From positions 372,001 through 436,000 of the forward strand of contig JAGPYM010000025.1 in the NCBI GenBank assembly GCA_020736575.1: a stretch of DNA of 64,000 nucleotides, in the 5' to 3' direction. Source of the DNA: Thelonectria olida (lineage: Eukaryota > Ascomycota > Sordariomycetes > Hypocreales > Nectriaceae). The notes under the pieces were generated by a model. That model was not told the origin of the DNA, ran no database searches, and saw nothing but the letters and a program-made list of their open reading frames with translations. The position numbers and the translations under genes were made by a program. Positions 44,895 through 57,490 of this stretch are shown one piece after another. Positions within the stretch are counted from its first letter, which is position 1, and the number at the start of each line of letters is the position of its first letter.

Positions 44895-47162
44895 TCAATG
44901 CTCCATCTTGGTCGGAGCCCACGACTGAAGCCAATCCCTCATCTTATCCAAACTCCCCTTTTCCCCTTCCGCTGCAGCAACAGCCCATTCAACATCCCAC
45001 ACGCCTTCACTTGCCACCATCTCAGCAAGTTTGCGATTGGTCTGGCTCGCTTCGTCAACGCAGAAGAATACCGGTTCGTCAAGCTCCAGAGACTTGGCGA
45101 CCAGCGGCTTGACAAGTGGTAGCACTCCCGCTGCGCCAGATGGCTTTGCGTCTAGGCCTGTGTTGGACCGACCAGTTTTGCACCACTTGTTCCCGCAGTG
45201 CGTCTTGCCGCATCCCGACATCATCTGACCCAAATATCTTCTCTCGATTCGTCTTCGAAGCATTTTGCGCGCTGGATCATGCATGCTTGCGTACAGTGGC
45301 CCAAAGCACATGGAGCACAATCCGATGTCGTTTCCTGCGTTCTCACCTGGCGCCGGTCCCAGCTTGACCTGGCCTCTTGAGCCAACGCCGTACAGAGTCC
45401 GCCCACAGTTTGCATTTCGGCAAATGGGCGGTTGGGGCTTTGACACCTTGTCAAGTTCATGATGCTTGAGATGAGTCTCCATGTCTCGCAGTCGGACAAT
45501 CTTGTCACAAAGATGACACTCTGTCGTGCGAGCGCCATCGGCAAGCTCATGGGCCGTCATGCCTGATAAAACCACCTCAGGGCTGGGATTGAACGGATCG
45601 CCCTCCTGAGGTACCTCCAAATGACAGAACCGACAAAGGATAATCTTGCCTGGGCAAACACTCGTTTGATGCCTGGCCAAGTCGGAGAGAGAATTGGTGG
45701 AGAATTCGCAAGAAGGACATTGACGATGCGTGTGAAAGACGCTGTCGTGCTTCATCCGACTGAACACAGAGTTCCCATGGGCAGTGTCCTTGTCGCAATG
45801 CCAATGCGAGTCCCACTCAGGTGATCCCTTCTTGAAAACTGACTTGCAATGAGGGCATAAGATGTTGTTTCTTCGACAAAAGTTCTCATGTAGCATCATG
45901 GTCCGTTTGGGAACCCACTGCAAGCAATTGCCGCATTGTGCATCATCGGGAGAATGGGATTCGTTCACTGATTCGGCTTCATTCGAGTCATGTCTAGTCT
46001 GAATCGCAGCCTTGGCTCGTAAGCTGTACTGAATGGGCGTCGTCGAATCTGAATCCGGGTGAGCGTAGCCGTGAACTGAGATAAGGATTTTCTCTGCGCC
46101 TTCTGTCTCAATGTTTGTAGGAGCCAAAGTAATGGTCTTGACCCCATCTGTGGCGGGCGAAAAGTCTGCGAACACATGTACTGATTCTCGAGGCAACGCA
46201 CGTTGTTGTGCCGACCTGGGAGATACGAACAAGTCGATTGCGTTCTCATCCTGGATACCAGTCAAATCGATCACCAAGGGTTGTGATCTATTCCATGACG
46301 GCAAAACGTAGTCGACGTATTCTCCAGGCAACACCTGTCCTTTAACGGGCTTCCAGATGTCGATCTCTCCACCAGCTGAACTGCCGTCCCCTGCCCCTCC
46401 TTGAGTTTTCGTCATGATCTGTCTCATTGTTTCGCGAGCCTGTTCCTCGTCGAGAGCTTCAATATCAACCTCGAGGTCGGTGTCGACAACGCAAATGCCA
46501 TCTCCTTCAGGTGCGACTTTATCCACCAGCAACTTAAACTCTTCTCCTTGAACGCCTTTCACAGCCAACATGGTACCCTTACTGAGGGTCGTAAAGTTGT
46601 TGCGCAGCTGTCGTTCAAGGAGTGGTTTCCAATCATCCGGGTTATATCCTGCCTCGAGAGGTCTTAACCGGACATAGGTGCCCTTTGGCAGTTGTCGTGA
46701 CTGGACAGTGATCTGAAGACGGTCGACCTCCATCCTCCCGCCTTGGGCATCTGGTGAATTTTGATCCTCATCGACAATGACGGGGTGATCAGGAGATGTA
46801 TAGTCTTCTTCACTAATTCCTAGCGCCTCCGACAAGAATGGACTTAGCCCTAGTGTTCCTTCTGGAGCAGAAAATTCTCTGATACCGGCATATACGACAT
46901 TCTTGTTTTTCGGATTGACGAGGCGGAATACTAAGGGGTTTGGAAGCCGGTGCGTGTTTTCGGGATCGAACTCATCACTGTTGACGAATCGGTTATAGCG
47001 ATCGGAGGGAACTGGAGGTCGGGAGCGTGCGGCGTTGAGGAGCTGTTCGAGGGCGGACTGGGGGAGGAGGATCTTGTCTCCACGAAGATTCTTGGACGAG
47101 GTGATGGAGGGATGAAGAATCGGAAACGGCCCGGACCAGCTCAAAGGAGCCGGCTCATCCAT
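44895..47162 (-). CDS. UFD1-domain protein with zinc fingers and C-terminal AZUL-like domain
   Basis: Intronless, 755 residues. Residues about 20-255 are UFD1-like: LPQSALEQLL near the start, LPKGTYVRLRPLEAGY, and LRNNFTTLSKGTMLAVKG, the strongest UFD1 signature. A C2H2/TRAF-like finger cluster spans about 410-570 (CGNCLQWVPKRTMMLHENFC, CPHCKSVF, CPSCEFSTNSLSDLARHQ, CRFCHLEV, CHLCDKIVRLRDMETHLKHH). The C-terminal part has RRIERRYLGQMMSGCGKTHC followed by GNKWC, which is the AZUL pattern of UBE3A-type ligases. UFD1 domains recruit ubiquitylated substrates to Cdc48/p97. This looks like an adaptor in ubiquitin-dependent turnover, distinct from the canonical Ufd1, which is shorter and lacks the fingers. 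Substrate unknown. Confidence 0.85.
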   Translation of the reverse strand: MDEPAPLSWSGPFPILHPSITSSKNLRGDKILLPQSALEQLLNAARSRPPVPSDRYNRFVNSDEFDPENTHRLPNPLVFRLVNPKNKNVVYAGIREFSAPEGTLGLSPFLSEALGISEEDYTSPDHPVIVDEDQNSPDAQGGRMEVDRLQITVQSRQLPKGTYVRLRPLEAGYNPDDWKPLLERQLRNNFTTLSKGTMLAVKGVQGEEFKLLVDKVAPEGDGICVVDTDLEVDIEALDEEQARETMRQIMTKTQGGAGDGSSAGGEIDIWKPVKGQVLPGEYVDYVLPSWNRSQPLVIDLTGIQDENAIDLFVSPRSAQQRALPRESVHVFADFSPATDGVKTITLAPTNIETEGAEKILISVHGYAHPDSDSTTPIQYSLRAKAAIQTRHDSNEAESVNESHSPDDAQCGNCLQWVPKRTMMLHENFCRRNNILCPHCKSVFKKGSPEWDSHWHCDKDTAHGNSVFSRMKHDSVFHTHRQCPSCEFSTNSLSDLARHQTSVCPGKIILCRFCHLEVPQEGDPFNPSPEVVLSGMTAHELADGARTTECHLCDKIVRLRDMETHLKHHELDKVSKPQPPICRNANCGRTLYGVGSRGQVKLGPAPGENAGNDIGLCSMCFGPLYASMHDPARKMLRRRIERRYLGQMMSGCGKTHCGNKWCKTGRSNTGLDAKPSGAAGVLPLVKPLVAKSLELDEPVFFCVDEASQTNRKLAEMVASEGVWDVEWAVAAAEGEKGSLDKMRDWLQSWAPTKMEH

Positions 47163-50100
47163 GGCGTCGGAGTGTCAGATATATGGGCGGCGGTACTCTC
47201 TAGATGTTTCGTCAAGTAAACAAACGATCGATGGTGGGGTGCGGGGCACAGAGTTGAAGCGGACGAGGGAGGAGATGCGACGGCAAAAGAATTTTCTAGG
47301 AGAAAGCCATATTGAGTTTGAAGTTGAAGGCGAAATAAGTCAATAAATTAAAGTAAGGGGTAGACACAACACAGAGGTAACAACAGCTATCATGACATGT
47401 GTTGCCGCCTGCGGCGATGCTCAGTCAGCGGATTCGGTGACGTTCTACTCGAATCAGGAACAATCGCGATTCGAGGGAGGGGTATGGGTCACGTGATTCA
47501 GATTCAGGGTCCAGCTCTTGCTTTCTTTGAAGGATTGGAAGCTGTTTCCTCTTCGTTAAAGCCATCTTCAAAAATGATCTCCTTGACGGCAATTCAAATT
47601 GAGCAACCTGAATGCGATCGTTGGCTTGTTCGTCTGAAGTCACCACTATTGACATTCTGACTGGGGATTGATCAATCAGAACCTCTTATGGACCGGCGAG
47701 TCGCATCGAAGTAGGTCTGGTTGTAGGATCAATCTTCAAATAATGATGATGATGCCGAGGGATGCTTTGACCGGCTGCACATAGTCCTCGGCTCGATGAT
47801 ATGATATGATACATATTCGTCCGGCAGCCCTCCTTTTTGGCTCCCCAACTCAAATTGGGCACGTGGGCTCTCAACCACATCCCCGCCGGATAGAGCTGCC
47901 AGGCTTGCTGACCGGGGCAAAGAAAGCAGATGCACGCCTTGCTTTTTGTCTAGCCCCCAAAAGCAAGCCGAAATGCCATCGTGCATGACGGAGTTGCACT
48001 TGCACCCACCCCAGCTTTTGCGGTCCCAGCCCAACATCGAATGCGTCGTTCTCCGGCCCTGGAGCATCATCCCGCGCCGGCCGGCTCGGCAGTGACGGGC
48101 CACCGCAGCCAACTTGGAAGCGGGCAGCTCAGCGGAACTAAGGCACGAAGACCGACACGATGGAACCGTTTGGAGCTTGGAACCGACTCCTCTTCTGAAC
48201 CAAACCTAGCTTCTTAGCCCACCCGGATCTGGCATTCCCTCACTCATGATGGTGGTTGAACACACGGGCCGGGAAGAAATCCGACCCCCGTGGCCTCTTG
48301 GTTTGAAGCCTCGATGTGACAGCAGGCGGCCCGGGTCAAGGCTCGAGATACCTTCTGGCGGTCAAGCCGCACTGCGACTCTTGGGTATCCTCGTTTGTCG
48401 ATCACCAAGGGCTTTGGGCAAGACCTTGAAAGTGCTGATGAGGAAGCGAAAGAGATGGTCCCCACAAGGACGGGGGACAGCACAGCAGCAAGATGCAGAT
48501 GGGCAAGATTTATTAGAGCCACCTCTGCGCCCTGGCCATGACGACTCTCTCATCCTGGGCAGTGAGGCTTGAGCTCTGCAAAGCTTGAGATGGCACACAA
48601 ACCCCCAAATCAGAAGAGGAAGACCGAAGCGCGGAGACCAGCTGGCACCACTCAGGCAAGCTGCAAGCTCCCTTCCAGCTCTCATGGTCCTCAACACCAA
48701 GAACCCATGAGATGTGAGGCTTGCTTATGCCCCACTCGCCCGAGCTTGGTTCGATCGGCAGCGTCCCCCCCGGATTCTGGTACGTTGATCAGGTCAAGAT
48801 GTTCCCACTCTGGCCAGTTATGGGGTCGTCGCCGCTTTAACTGTTGCAGCCGTCGTCAATCTGGGCGGGAATGAGAGCCCAGCGTCGGTCGAGATTTTAT
48901 TATGCATAACTGCGAAACTAGGAGCTTCCCTGTGTGTTTGGGGCTTGTCAGAGTCATGTCTTGACTCTGGGCAATGATGATCTTCACACAGATTTGAAAT
49001 CACCTTGTCTGAGATCAAGGACGCGAGTACAAGTCTTGGCTAGTGAAGATCAGTGGTGGGCGTTTGTTTGTTGGCTTGTTGGGGGGGGCTTGCTCGGCCG
49101 TTCTCACCTTGAAAGCGCTCCATTGACGGTGGCCAAAGTGGATGGGGGACCCCTCAAAGGCCACCAGCGTGCGATTGGTTCAATAAGTTGCAGAGGAGAG
49201 AACCTTTGAGGCCCAACACTATTCGTTTCGACTATTCGCATGCATCGCCTCCTTTGTTGCTGATCCAACAGCATGAAGCAAGGCGGCAGAGGGAGATGAT
49301 GATCAGAGGCTGGGCAAGACCTGCAATGATGCTAACTGAGTGCAGATGTGGCTGAGGGGTTACGAAACTATTCAACGAGGAGGAGTGAGTCTACAATGTG
49401 AGTAACGTTATCCGGCGAACATGCTGGCATATACTGCACGGATGAGACTTGATGCCACTGATCAGTCTCGAACACATCCCATGCACCATGTCCGTCAAAG
49501 GTCCCTTCTTCAGCTCGCCTCGGTGTTAAGCGAAGCGAGCAAGAGATGGGGAAATCTCGAAGATATCTGTCATGATCTCGTAAATCTAAGCGCTTTGAGC
49601 GGGTATCTTCACCTCCCCGACCTTTTAATCTACTATTCCAACACGTGCCACCAACGTTCGGATAGGAAGCCCCCCCTTTCCTGAGGCTTGTTTTACATAC
49701 AAAATTACTGTAATAATATCAGCAGATCTGAGCGTCACGCCAAGGCCTGGAAAAGCGGCGAGGGCGCTAATCTGACACAGGGATCTGAGGACACGCTTCC
49801 TGTCAAGGCGCTGAACGCGAAGGTGCAGGCATGTGATGACTGGACTAGCACGCCTTACCAATGCTCTGCTCCAAGTAACTACAGGTGCGCAAATGAGACT
49901 GCGAGGGTATGAGCCTGCGGAGAAGTCATCTGGGTGATATGAGCGCGGGGGTCGGGATAAGACAAGCCGGGCTGTCGAAGCTTCAAAGAGAGAACAAGAG
50001 CCAAGGGTCAAGACAAGGGTCCAAAGCCAAAGGGAGAGGACGTGCATCGTCATCGCATTACGTCTTGTACGTTTTGCGCCAACACGACCTCTCTGACCTG

Positions 50101-51493
50101 TGTCTGTCGGGCGATAAGACGAGGTATGCTGTGCAAGTAAGGCCATATGATATGGGTATTTTTGGTGTGCATATGGGCATTTGTGCACACCGACAATACG
50201 CATCTGAGACGCAGATGATTGCCCAGGGCAGTAAACGAATAATTTGACGGGAGAAGAAACTCGAAGTCATCTCATCATCCATCATCACGCACACCCTCCA
50301 TGATTCGGAGCAGCCTCCACACCTCCTCTTCCACATCCCAATCCCATTCACTCATTCACTCTGCTGAACGACGCCTCCTCACTTTGCTTTCTCCTCTTCT
50401 CCCTGCTACGGGCCGATCTCAACACCACCCCGAGTCATCCGCCGCCCCCATTCTGCCCCGTCCAGTGCCAATGCCAGCTTCTCCTCATTAATGACTCTCT
50501 CTGTCCGGCCCAATTCCCACCAACCCAACCCACGCCCAACAGCCAACAACACAACAAGAAAAGAAAAAAGAAAAGAGGCGCAATCCAATCCGCATCTGCT
50601 CTGTTTTAGCCATCTGGGGATCTCGCCGGTCCGGCCGGGGCCTCGCTTTTAATATGGATCAAGGGCACCTGCGCCGTGCTTCCCGTCCGTGGTATCAAAA
50701 TGGGTAATCCGACCTTGGACGGAGTGAGAGTTTACGGATACGCCCCCTTTTGGACACTCCGAAGAAGCTTTTGGATCTTAGGTAGGTGTGATGATGAAGA
50801 TGTGTTGAGGGGGGTTTTCTTTCTTTTTTGGCATGGCCATTCACACTATTATTGAATTATTATTGAAGCACAAGCAAATAATGCTGCCTGCCATACGTAC
50901 ACATTCAGAGTGCACCTGTTGGTTGAATGGTTGAACCCCCATGCCCTCTCTCTATCCCATCCCACCCATGCCATTCACTCCCCCATGCCCATCCATCCCT
51001 ACTATCCCATCCCATTCTAACTCCTGATCCTATTATCCCTAGCCGTTATCCCACACCTCCTCCTCCTCCCTCGTTCCAGTCATGATGAGCTGTGACCGCT
51101 GTGTGATGCCCGCCACCCTGGCCCGGCCAACCAGTTAACCACCACCAAGGAATCCCCCATGTTGCCCAATGCCCATGCCATGCCATGTCCATGATACCAT
51201 GGTTCCATACCTACCACACGTAGTCAGTCCGTCAGTCGCACACACCCCCCCTTGCTGGAAGCTTGTCCGGGCAAGCAAACAAATATCATGTCTTTGCAGC
51301 CTCATCCTCTTCCAGCTCTCCCTTTCCTCTTCTCTTCTTCTTCTTCTTTCTCCTCATCTAAACCTCCTCTCTTGGAATTATACCCCCCTTTACTGGATCG
51401 CCCTCCTCGACAAGAGAAGGGCCGTCATTCATTTCTAATACCCCTTCCCGTCTGTTCCAGTCCTCCTCATCCCTGGGTCTTGGTAAGCCTGAC
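47163..51493. other. Gene-poor 4.3-kb spacer, pyrimidine-rich towards the F-box gene
   Basis: No gene could be built from the open frames, which overlap on both strands and lack splice pairs. From about 50260 to 51480 the plus strand is markedly C/T-rich (TTCTCTTCTTCTTCTTCTTT at 51331-51350), as in long leaders and promoters of developmentally or metabolically controlled fungal genes. Short AT-rich stretches occur at 50820-50880. Confidence 0.45.
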
Positions 51494-53539
51494 ATGACCC
51501 AAGCTATCGTCCACGAAACCACGCGCGTAGAGATCCAACCTTCGGTCCTCACCCTCTTCGACGCCCTCTGCAACTCGCTCGTCCTCCGCAACACCCTCCC
51601 CTACCTCCCGGTTTCTGGTCTTGTCAACCTCGCCTCCACCTGCCGCGACTTTCGATACCTGGTCTACCAGACCCCCGGCGTCTTTCGTCATCTGGACCTC
51701 ACCCGCGTCAAGACTGCCCAGCCCGAGACGACAAAGGACACCATTGACAACGAGCTTGTGTGGCACAATGTCAACCTCATCGACTACCTGACTGAAGATG
51801 AGTGAGTATTGACGGTCTTTATATCTATACTCCTCTCCAACACAACCACTAACACGGACAGCTTCTACTCGGGCCCCTTGAGAGGCGTCTTCTCAACCCT
51901 CCGAAACCGAGACCTCCTCCGCGATGTCCAGTCTCTAATCCTCGACGGTCTCTCCGTCACGGCCGAGCTGTGCCACGAAATCATCAACGACCCCTCCTAC
52001 AGCGTGCGACTGCTCTCCATCCGCGACGTCAAGCACATGAACGAGGGCAAGCTGCGCTCCGCCCTCACCTACGCCTGCCGCACCTCGCGCCCCGAGGGCA
52101 TGCCGCGGCTCAAGGCGCTGTACTTTTTCGGTTCCAAGGAGTCTTCTTCTCCCGCCGACAGCAACAACAATGCCGTTGCTACCGTCGGCGCTGGTTGGAA
52201 CCACAAGAGCCAGAAGGCGCTGACGGCCTCGCTGCAGGGCGAGGAGGCCGACGCCTGGTGGTTCCGCAAGGGCCGGATGGTGTCCAACCCGATCGAGGGC
52301 GACTGGGCAAACACGCTGGTGGCGTGCCAGGGCCTGATCGCCTTTGACGCGGTGCTCTGCCAAGGCCCGCGACACCGGAACTCGCCCTTGTCCGCCGCCG
52401 CTGGTGCTGGCGCTGGAGGATGCAACCCTTCCATCGCCACCTTTGCCGTGGGCGGATGCGCATCGTGCGGCAAGTCCCCCGAGGGCCTCATGGACGCCCA
52501 CACGACCCACCCGTGCAACCTGCCTCTGCTGGCCCCGCCGCCGATTCTCTCATCGTCGGTGCTCGCTGCGACGACGCCGGCGCCGGGATCCGAGCCGTTT
52601 GCGCCGCGGTGCGCCGATTGCCTGCGGGAGCGGTGCTGCATCAGCTGCAACAAGTGGTGGTGCGAGGCGTGCTACCACGTGCCGCACTCGAGCATGCAGG
52701 TCGCCCAGGGCGGCGTCGTCGTCGTCGACTACCACCACGACGCGACGGCGGCGGCGGGATGGAACACAATGGAGCCTGAGTTTACCATGGCCAAATCAAA
52801 GGTACGAAGGGGTCTCTGTACGACTTGTTCAATTGGTCATGACGATGAGATGAATATGTGAAGAATACTGTGACTTGACTTGGGGAAGCATCTTCTCTCT
52901 CACCAACCGCCAGGGACAAGCGAGAAGAGACAAAAAGAAAACAGCAAATATTTAGGGACCAGCCGCATTCGCTGGATAATCCTGCTAAGAAATTGTATGC
53001 ATCTATCTAGCACTTGTCTAGGACGATGATGACGATGCTTCCCCGGGGGAGGCACCACTTACTATTTTTAATCTCTTCTTCTTCTTTTCTTCTCTTTTCT
53101 ACTCTTCAACGCCATGGCATATCCAGCTGACGTTTAATGCAATGCAAAACAGCCCAGAATTTCCCGAAGCTGCTGGGAATGCGGTAGTAACGTTAGTCTC
53201 CCTTCTAGAATACCCATCCTCATCCCCTGTTCCCTGTCCTGTCCTGTCCTGACACTTTGATAAACAGTGCGACGAGTGCATCGAAAAGACGCAAAAGATA
53301 TGCAAAAAGTGCTGCGGCGGATACTGCCTCGTTCACAACGAGGGGTCGAATGAGAACTTTGTAAGTGGCCTGAACTCCAGGGTCTGCTCCCCTGTCGTGT
53401 CCAAGTGCTGACCACGTTTGCAACAGTGCGATTGTAAGCCCGAGCCATTTCCCTTCCCCTGAAATAGTTCCAGTAAGTCCGAAGCTGACTCGTCGATTCA
53501 GGGTGCGTCTCTCGCGGTCGCGGCCTCACGCGCCTCTAA
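51494..53539 (+). CDS. F-box protein with cysteine-rich C-terminal finger
   Basis: Five exons (51494-51801, 51862-52801, 53268-53360, 53427-53433, 53502-53539) give 461 residues. Residues about 30-75 form an F-box: NTLPYLPVSGLVNLASTCRD followed by FRYLVYQTPGVFRHLDLT. The middle is helix-rich with an A/G/S-rich insert. The C-terminus is cysteine-rich: CASCGKSPEG, RCADCLRERCCISCNKWWC, then in the last exons CDECIEKTQKICKKCCGG, YCLVHNEG and CDWCVSRGRG. The fourth exon is seven bases long and the second intron is 466 nt, both unusual; without them the product would stop after MNM at 52861. F-box proteins link substrates to SCF ubiquitin ligase. The C-terminal finger could bind the substrate. I cannot name an orthologue. 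Confidence 0.75.
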
Positions 53540-54875
53540 GAATTCCTACGAGTTCCAAGGCCCGTGTTGACATGGAGAGAGGAGAGAGAGAGAGAGAGAA
53601 GAGAGAGTGCCCGCACCAGCTCAGCGGTGAGACATTCGCCGACCGGTGCAGCCCCGAGGATTAATCCATATCTCCCCGAATCGTCACGCCACTCAGATAT
53701 GGATATTCCTCATCTTTCCTTTTTTTTCTCCCCTCTTCCTTTGGTGGGCTAGGGACCTGGAATCAACGGTCACAAGCCGGAAATACAACACGCCTTTATC
53801 ATTCGCCTCAAAAGAAGCCGAGAATAGGACCGCTGAAAGGAAAACCGCTTTTGCCTATGAGAGTGCAGAAAGAGGAAAATGTCACGATTTTATTCCCTGG
53901 AACAACGGGAGTATTGAGAGAAAATGTGACAGGAGTGGAGGAAGACCACGTCTTTCCTTACAGCATTGCATGACACAGGCAGGCAAGCAGGATTCATCAA
54001 ACACTGGACAAAGATACCCTTTTTGCGGCGTTTCATTTTCTTTTTGGGGGGTGTGAGTTGGTGATATCAGGCGGTTTTCGAAACTTGACCGGGAGGCGCA
54101 ATTGGGATTTGTTTGTTATTTTTTGGTTGGTTATTTCTTTGGACGGGACTCATGATGGACGGGACGGACGGGCTTTGGATGAATCTCGACTCTTTGCGTT
54201 GTTTTCTGCTGCTTTATTCTCACCTCTTCAGGTTCCTCTAATAGACCTATCTATTATAATGCAACCATGTTTCGATCCTCGCACAAGGCTTCATCTCATC
54301 TGCTGTCACATCTCCGACAAACCTCGGACCCTATCCAACGTGTCATGCCGTGCACAGACAATCATGACTTCTATTCTGGCGCCAGGAATGGGGTGATGTT
54401 TGAAACCACCACCACAACAGGCCATGCTAATCAACTGCAACACCATCAACAAATACGGTGCGGGCAAAATGCGGACACAACATTCCCGTTCCTCGGCGGA
54501 GTATCCTTCTCCGGGACAGCCGCTCGCAAGCCCCAGCCGACGTGCATCCGACCATGGAGACGGGCGGTTATTTTAGACGCTCCCTTGTTGGATCAGTTAT
54601 TGGCCAAGTCCGATTGGATGAGCCATCGTGGTCTTCTTTCTACGTTGTATTGATGATTCTTTCCATCTACCGTGCTATACTGTACTATGTACGCCTGTTA
54701 CGTTATGCTATCCATAAGTATCCTACAAAGCCGAGCAAAGCTGCTATACCAAGCACAAGCCTGTTATCCATACTCCCATTGAACCCTCGCATGTCTTTTC
54801 GTTTTCCGTCTCCTTACCTACCGAATTAAAACTATCATTCGAAAATGCACCTATCTATAAAAGAACAGCCCTCGT
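53540..54875. other. Intergenic with GA-rich repeat, no gene seen
   Basis: Downstream of the F-box gene. It begins with a GA microsatellite and then has no supported exon. Both flanking genes end here (convergent). Confidence 0.45.
53575..53608 (+). repeat. Imperfect (GA)n microsatellite
   Basis: About 34 bases of GA units with GGA interruptions, just after the F-box stop codon. Confidence 0.85.
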
Positions 54876-57490
54876 CTAGAAACTAAACAGCCCGCTTCGT
54901 CGCTTGCCGAGCGGATAAATAATCAGTGCGCTCATAAACAACCCAACTGCGATGCCAATTGCAATCTGAATCATAGACGCCGCTACGTCAAAGATGACGG
55001 TGTTCTGCTGCGAGTTTGAGTATTGCACCGTGCTTGTGCCGTTAACCTCGTGCGTTGAGTTCGTCAGCAAGTTCGCCGTGCTGAGCCCGCTGAGCAACCC
55101 GCCCGTGGAAGCGAGACCACCGGGGACTTGCGCAAAGATGGCTGGGATGAGCGTGGCCGCCGCGACGCCGTGGCGGATGCGCGAGTACAAGTTCGCCAGG
55201 ACACCTACGGTAAAGGCGCCGAGCGTGTTAGCAATTGACGGGCTGGCGGCGAACTTCTGGCCGCTGAAGAAGTTGACCACGTAGCCCGCGCAGGCGATGA
55301 TGATCATGACGGGCATCTGGCGCCACTTGGCCTGGTAGATCATGCTGATGCATGCGACGAAGAAGGGCACGAAAATGAAACCGATCAGGCTTGGCAGGGG
55401 GTCCTGGCACGTTGTTTCCGACGTAGCGTTGCTGTCAAACAGGCCGTAGAGCGCGGCGCCGACCGTGATGCCGTATCCGAGGAGCAGCGAGTAGATGATG
55501 GCGTAGACGATACGGATCGACCCGGGAACGAGGGCGCGGGATTGGAGTTCGAGGGACGAGCATACTGGACATGCCCCGAAATCCCATTCGTTAGTCATGT
55601 GTCCCGATATGGAACTCGTAGAGAGAAGAGTGAGTTATTGTGCAGGGTTCTTCGCAAAGGGTGCATGTGTGTAACGTGATAGGGATATGGGAAAGGGGGG
55701 GGGGTTCACTTACACACTGCATATCCGGGAAGAAGCATGACAATCCCGCTCTGGGCCATGGCCGAGAAACAGAACAAGTTGCCGCCCTTAATGCTGCCAA
55801 ATGCTCTCGCTAGGAAACTCACCACGACCGTCGCGCTGACTTCGAAGATGTTGCTGTACAGCTGCGACTTGGGTGCCACGATGAGCTGCAAGACGCCCAC
55901 GAGACACCCGAAGCAAAACGACAGCGGGAGGTCGATGAGGCGCGCGCTGAAGGAAAAGGGTCCGGCCGTGGCGCTCGTCAACCCAAATATGAGGACGCGG
56001 AGCCACGGGTTGAACTTGTCCTTGGACGTCATCAGGACATCCAGCTTGGACGTGCCCTCTTCGACGCCAATGACATCGTGCATGACCTCTTTGTAGATGT
56101 GGTGCACATCCTTCAGCTTCCCGAGATCGATGCCCTGTGCCGTCCGCACGATTCGCACTTCGGTCGTGTGTGTTGACTTGTCGTCAAAGGAAATAATCAT
56201 GCATCCAGGGAGGTACAAGAATTGACCGTCGATTTCGAGAACACGCGCCGTCATGCTGAGATACTCTTCGAGACGATGTGTCGGCGCTCCAAATATCATC
56301 AAGGCTCGACAGAGTTTGATGATGTAGTCTTGCCGTGAGAGCGTTTCGGCAATGTGAATCGTGATGCGCGTCTCCTGGTTCTGCCAGAATTGGCTCAGTC
56401 GCGAAGTACTGCCTGTTCGCTTGTGCATCGGCCGCTTCTTGCCAGTCGGCGTCGCTGCGCCCGATGCTCCCTTGGAGCCGGCCGGGATATTGGGGTTGGC
56501 GAGCTTCGCGGATGCTTCGATGAGGTTGGCCAGAGTGTCCTGGGACTTGTTTTGCTCGTACCATTTCTTGCGCGTTGGCGTCGTCGCTCCCGGCGTCATC
56601 GTTGCCGAACCCGTGCCTGGTGTACAGGTCTCTCCTCCATATGACGAATTAGGTCTATGGCCGTGACTGCTGCCAGGCATACCGGATTCTTGGGGCTTGT
56701 TATATAACTTCAGCAGTTGAGAGAGCACACTGCTGCGATACTGCTCCGGCGGCGGAACACCGTAAACGCCATCGTAATTCCCATCATTCAGCTCCTCGAG
56801 ATCTCCATCTTGTCGGGGGTGATGTTGAGGCTGTTGGGCTTCCCGAGACTCTTGCTGCGCCGAGGGGCCGAAACGATGCGTATGAGCTCGCACAAGCTTG
56901 AAGGCCTCATCCTGAAGGTCTTGGTTATGCGACTGGTTCTGTTCATCGTCTCCCTTCAATGGTGTCCAGCCGTCTCGATTTTTTGAGTATGTCAAATCTT
57001 GCAGTGGGATGCCGTAATCGTCGGACACTAGAGGTCTCTCACTAGTGACCGTCTGGGCGGTAGAGTCGGCGGAGTTCCGCACGCTGGAGGTCGGGGAGTC
57101 TCTTCGCACTTTGGCGGCGATTTGCTCCGCGCGTTGCTTTGCAGCGGCGGCAGCCCTCTCAGACTCGGCGTCGAGCTTCTCTTCCCCGAGATGTCCAATG
57201 GTAGTCACCGAGTTTGTCGAGTTTCCGCGGAGAACCGACGGCCGTGGTTTCGATATCGGAGCTTCTCGGTGTTCCTGGACCGAGGGGGGGATATTGGGAA
57301 CGGCTGGGGGTTGTGTGGCGGCGGCATTGCTGTTGAATCGAACACGGCCCTTCTCCTTCTTTGCTTCCGACGTTGGTGATCCGTCAAGGGTAGGGATAAT
57401 AGGACTGGTGTGGTCAATCTTATCGTATGGACCGGGATCGGGATCATCAGAGCTGCTGCTGCTGCTGCTGTTGCTTTTTGAAGTGCCCAT
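54876..57490 (-). CDS. PRM10/ThrE-family multi-span membrane protein
   Basis: Two exons (57490-55714, 55564-54876) with a 149-nt intron; 821 residues. The first 370 residues are a polar, low-complexity cytosolic region with a serine run encoded by AGC repeats and a TPTRKKWYEQNKSQDTLANL segment. A ThrE_1 part starts near IIKLCRALMIFGAPTHRLEE and FLYLPGCMIISFDD, followed by about five membrane segments. Exon 2 begins LCSSLELQSRALVPGS, the conserved start of ThrE_2, with five further segments (GSIRIVYAIIYSLLLGYG, FVACISMIYQAKW and others). Bacterial ThrE exports threonine and serine; the yeast relative PRM10 is pheromone-regulated with no fixed substrate. Location is probably vacuole or plasma membrane. 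Transport substrate unknown. Confidence 0.9.

Noticed and set aside
51935..52653. Overlapping long ORFs in three other frames of the F-box exon
   Set aside because: Produced by high GC at third positions of the real exon.
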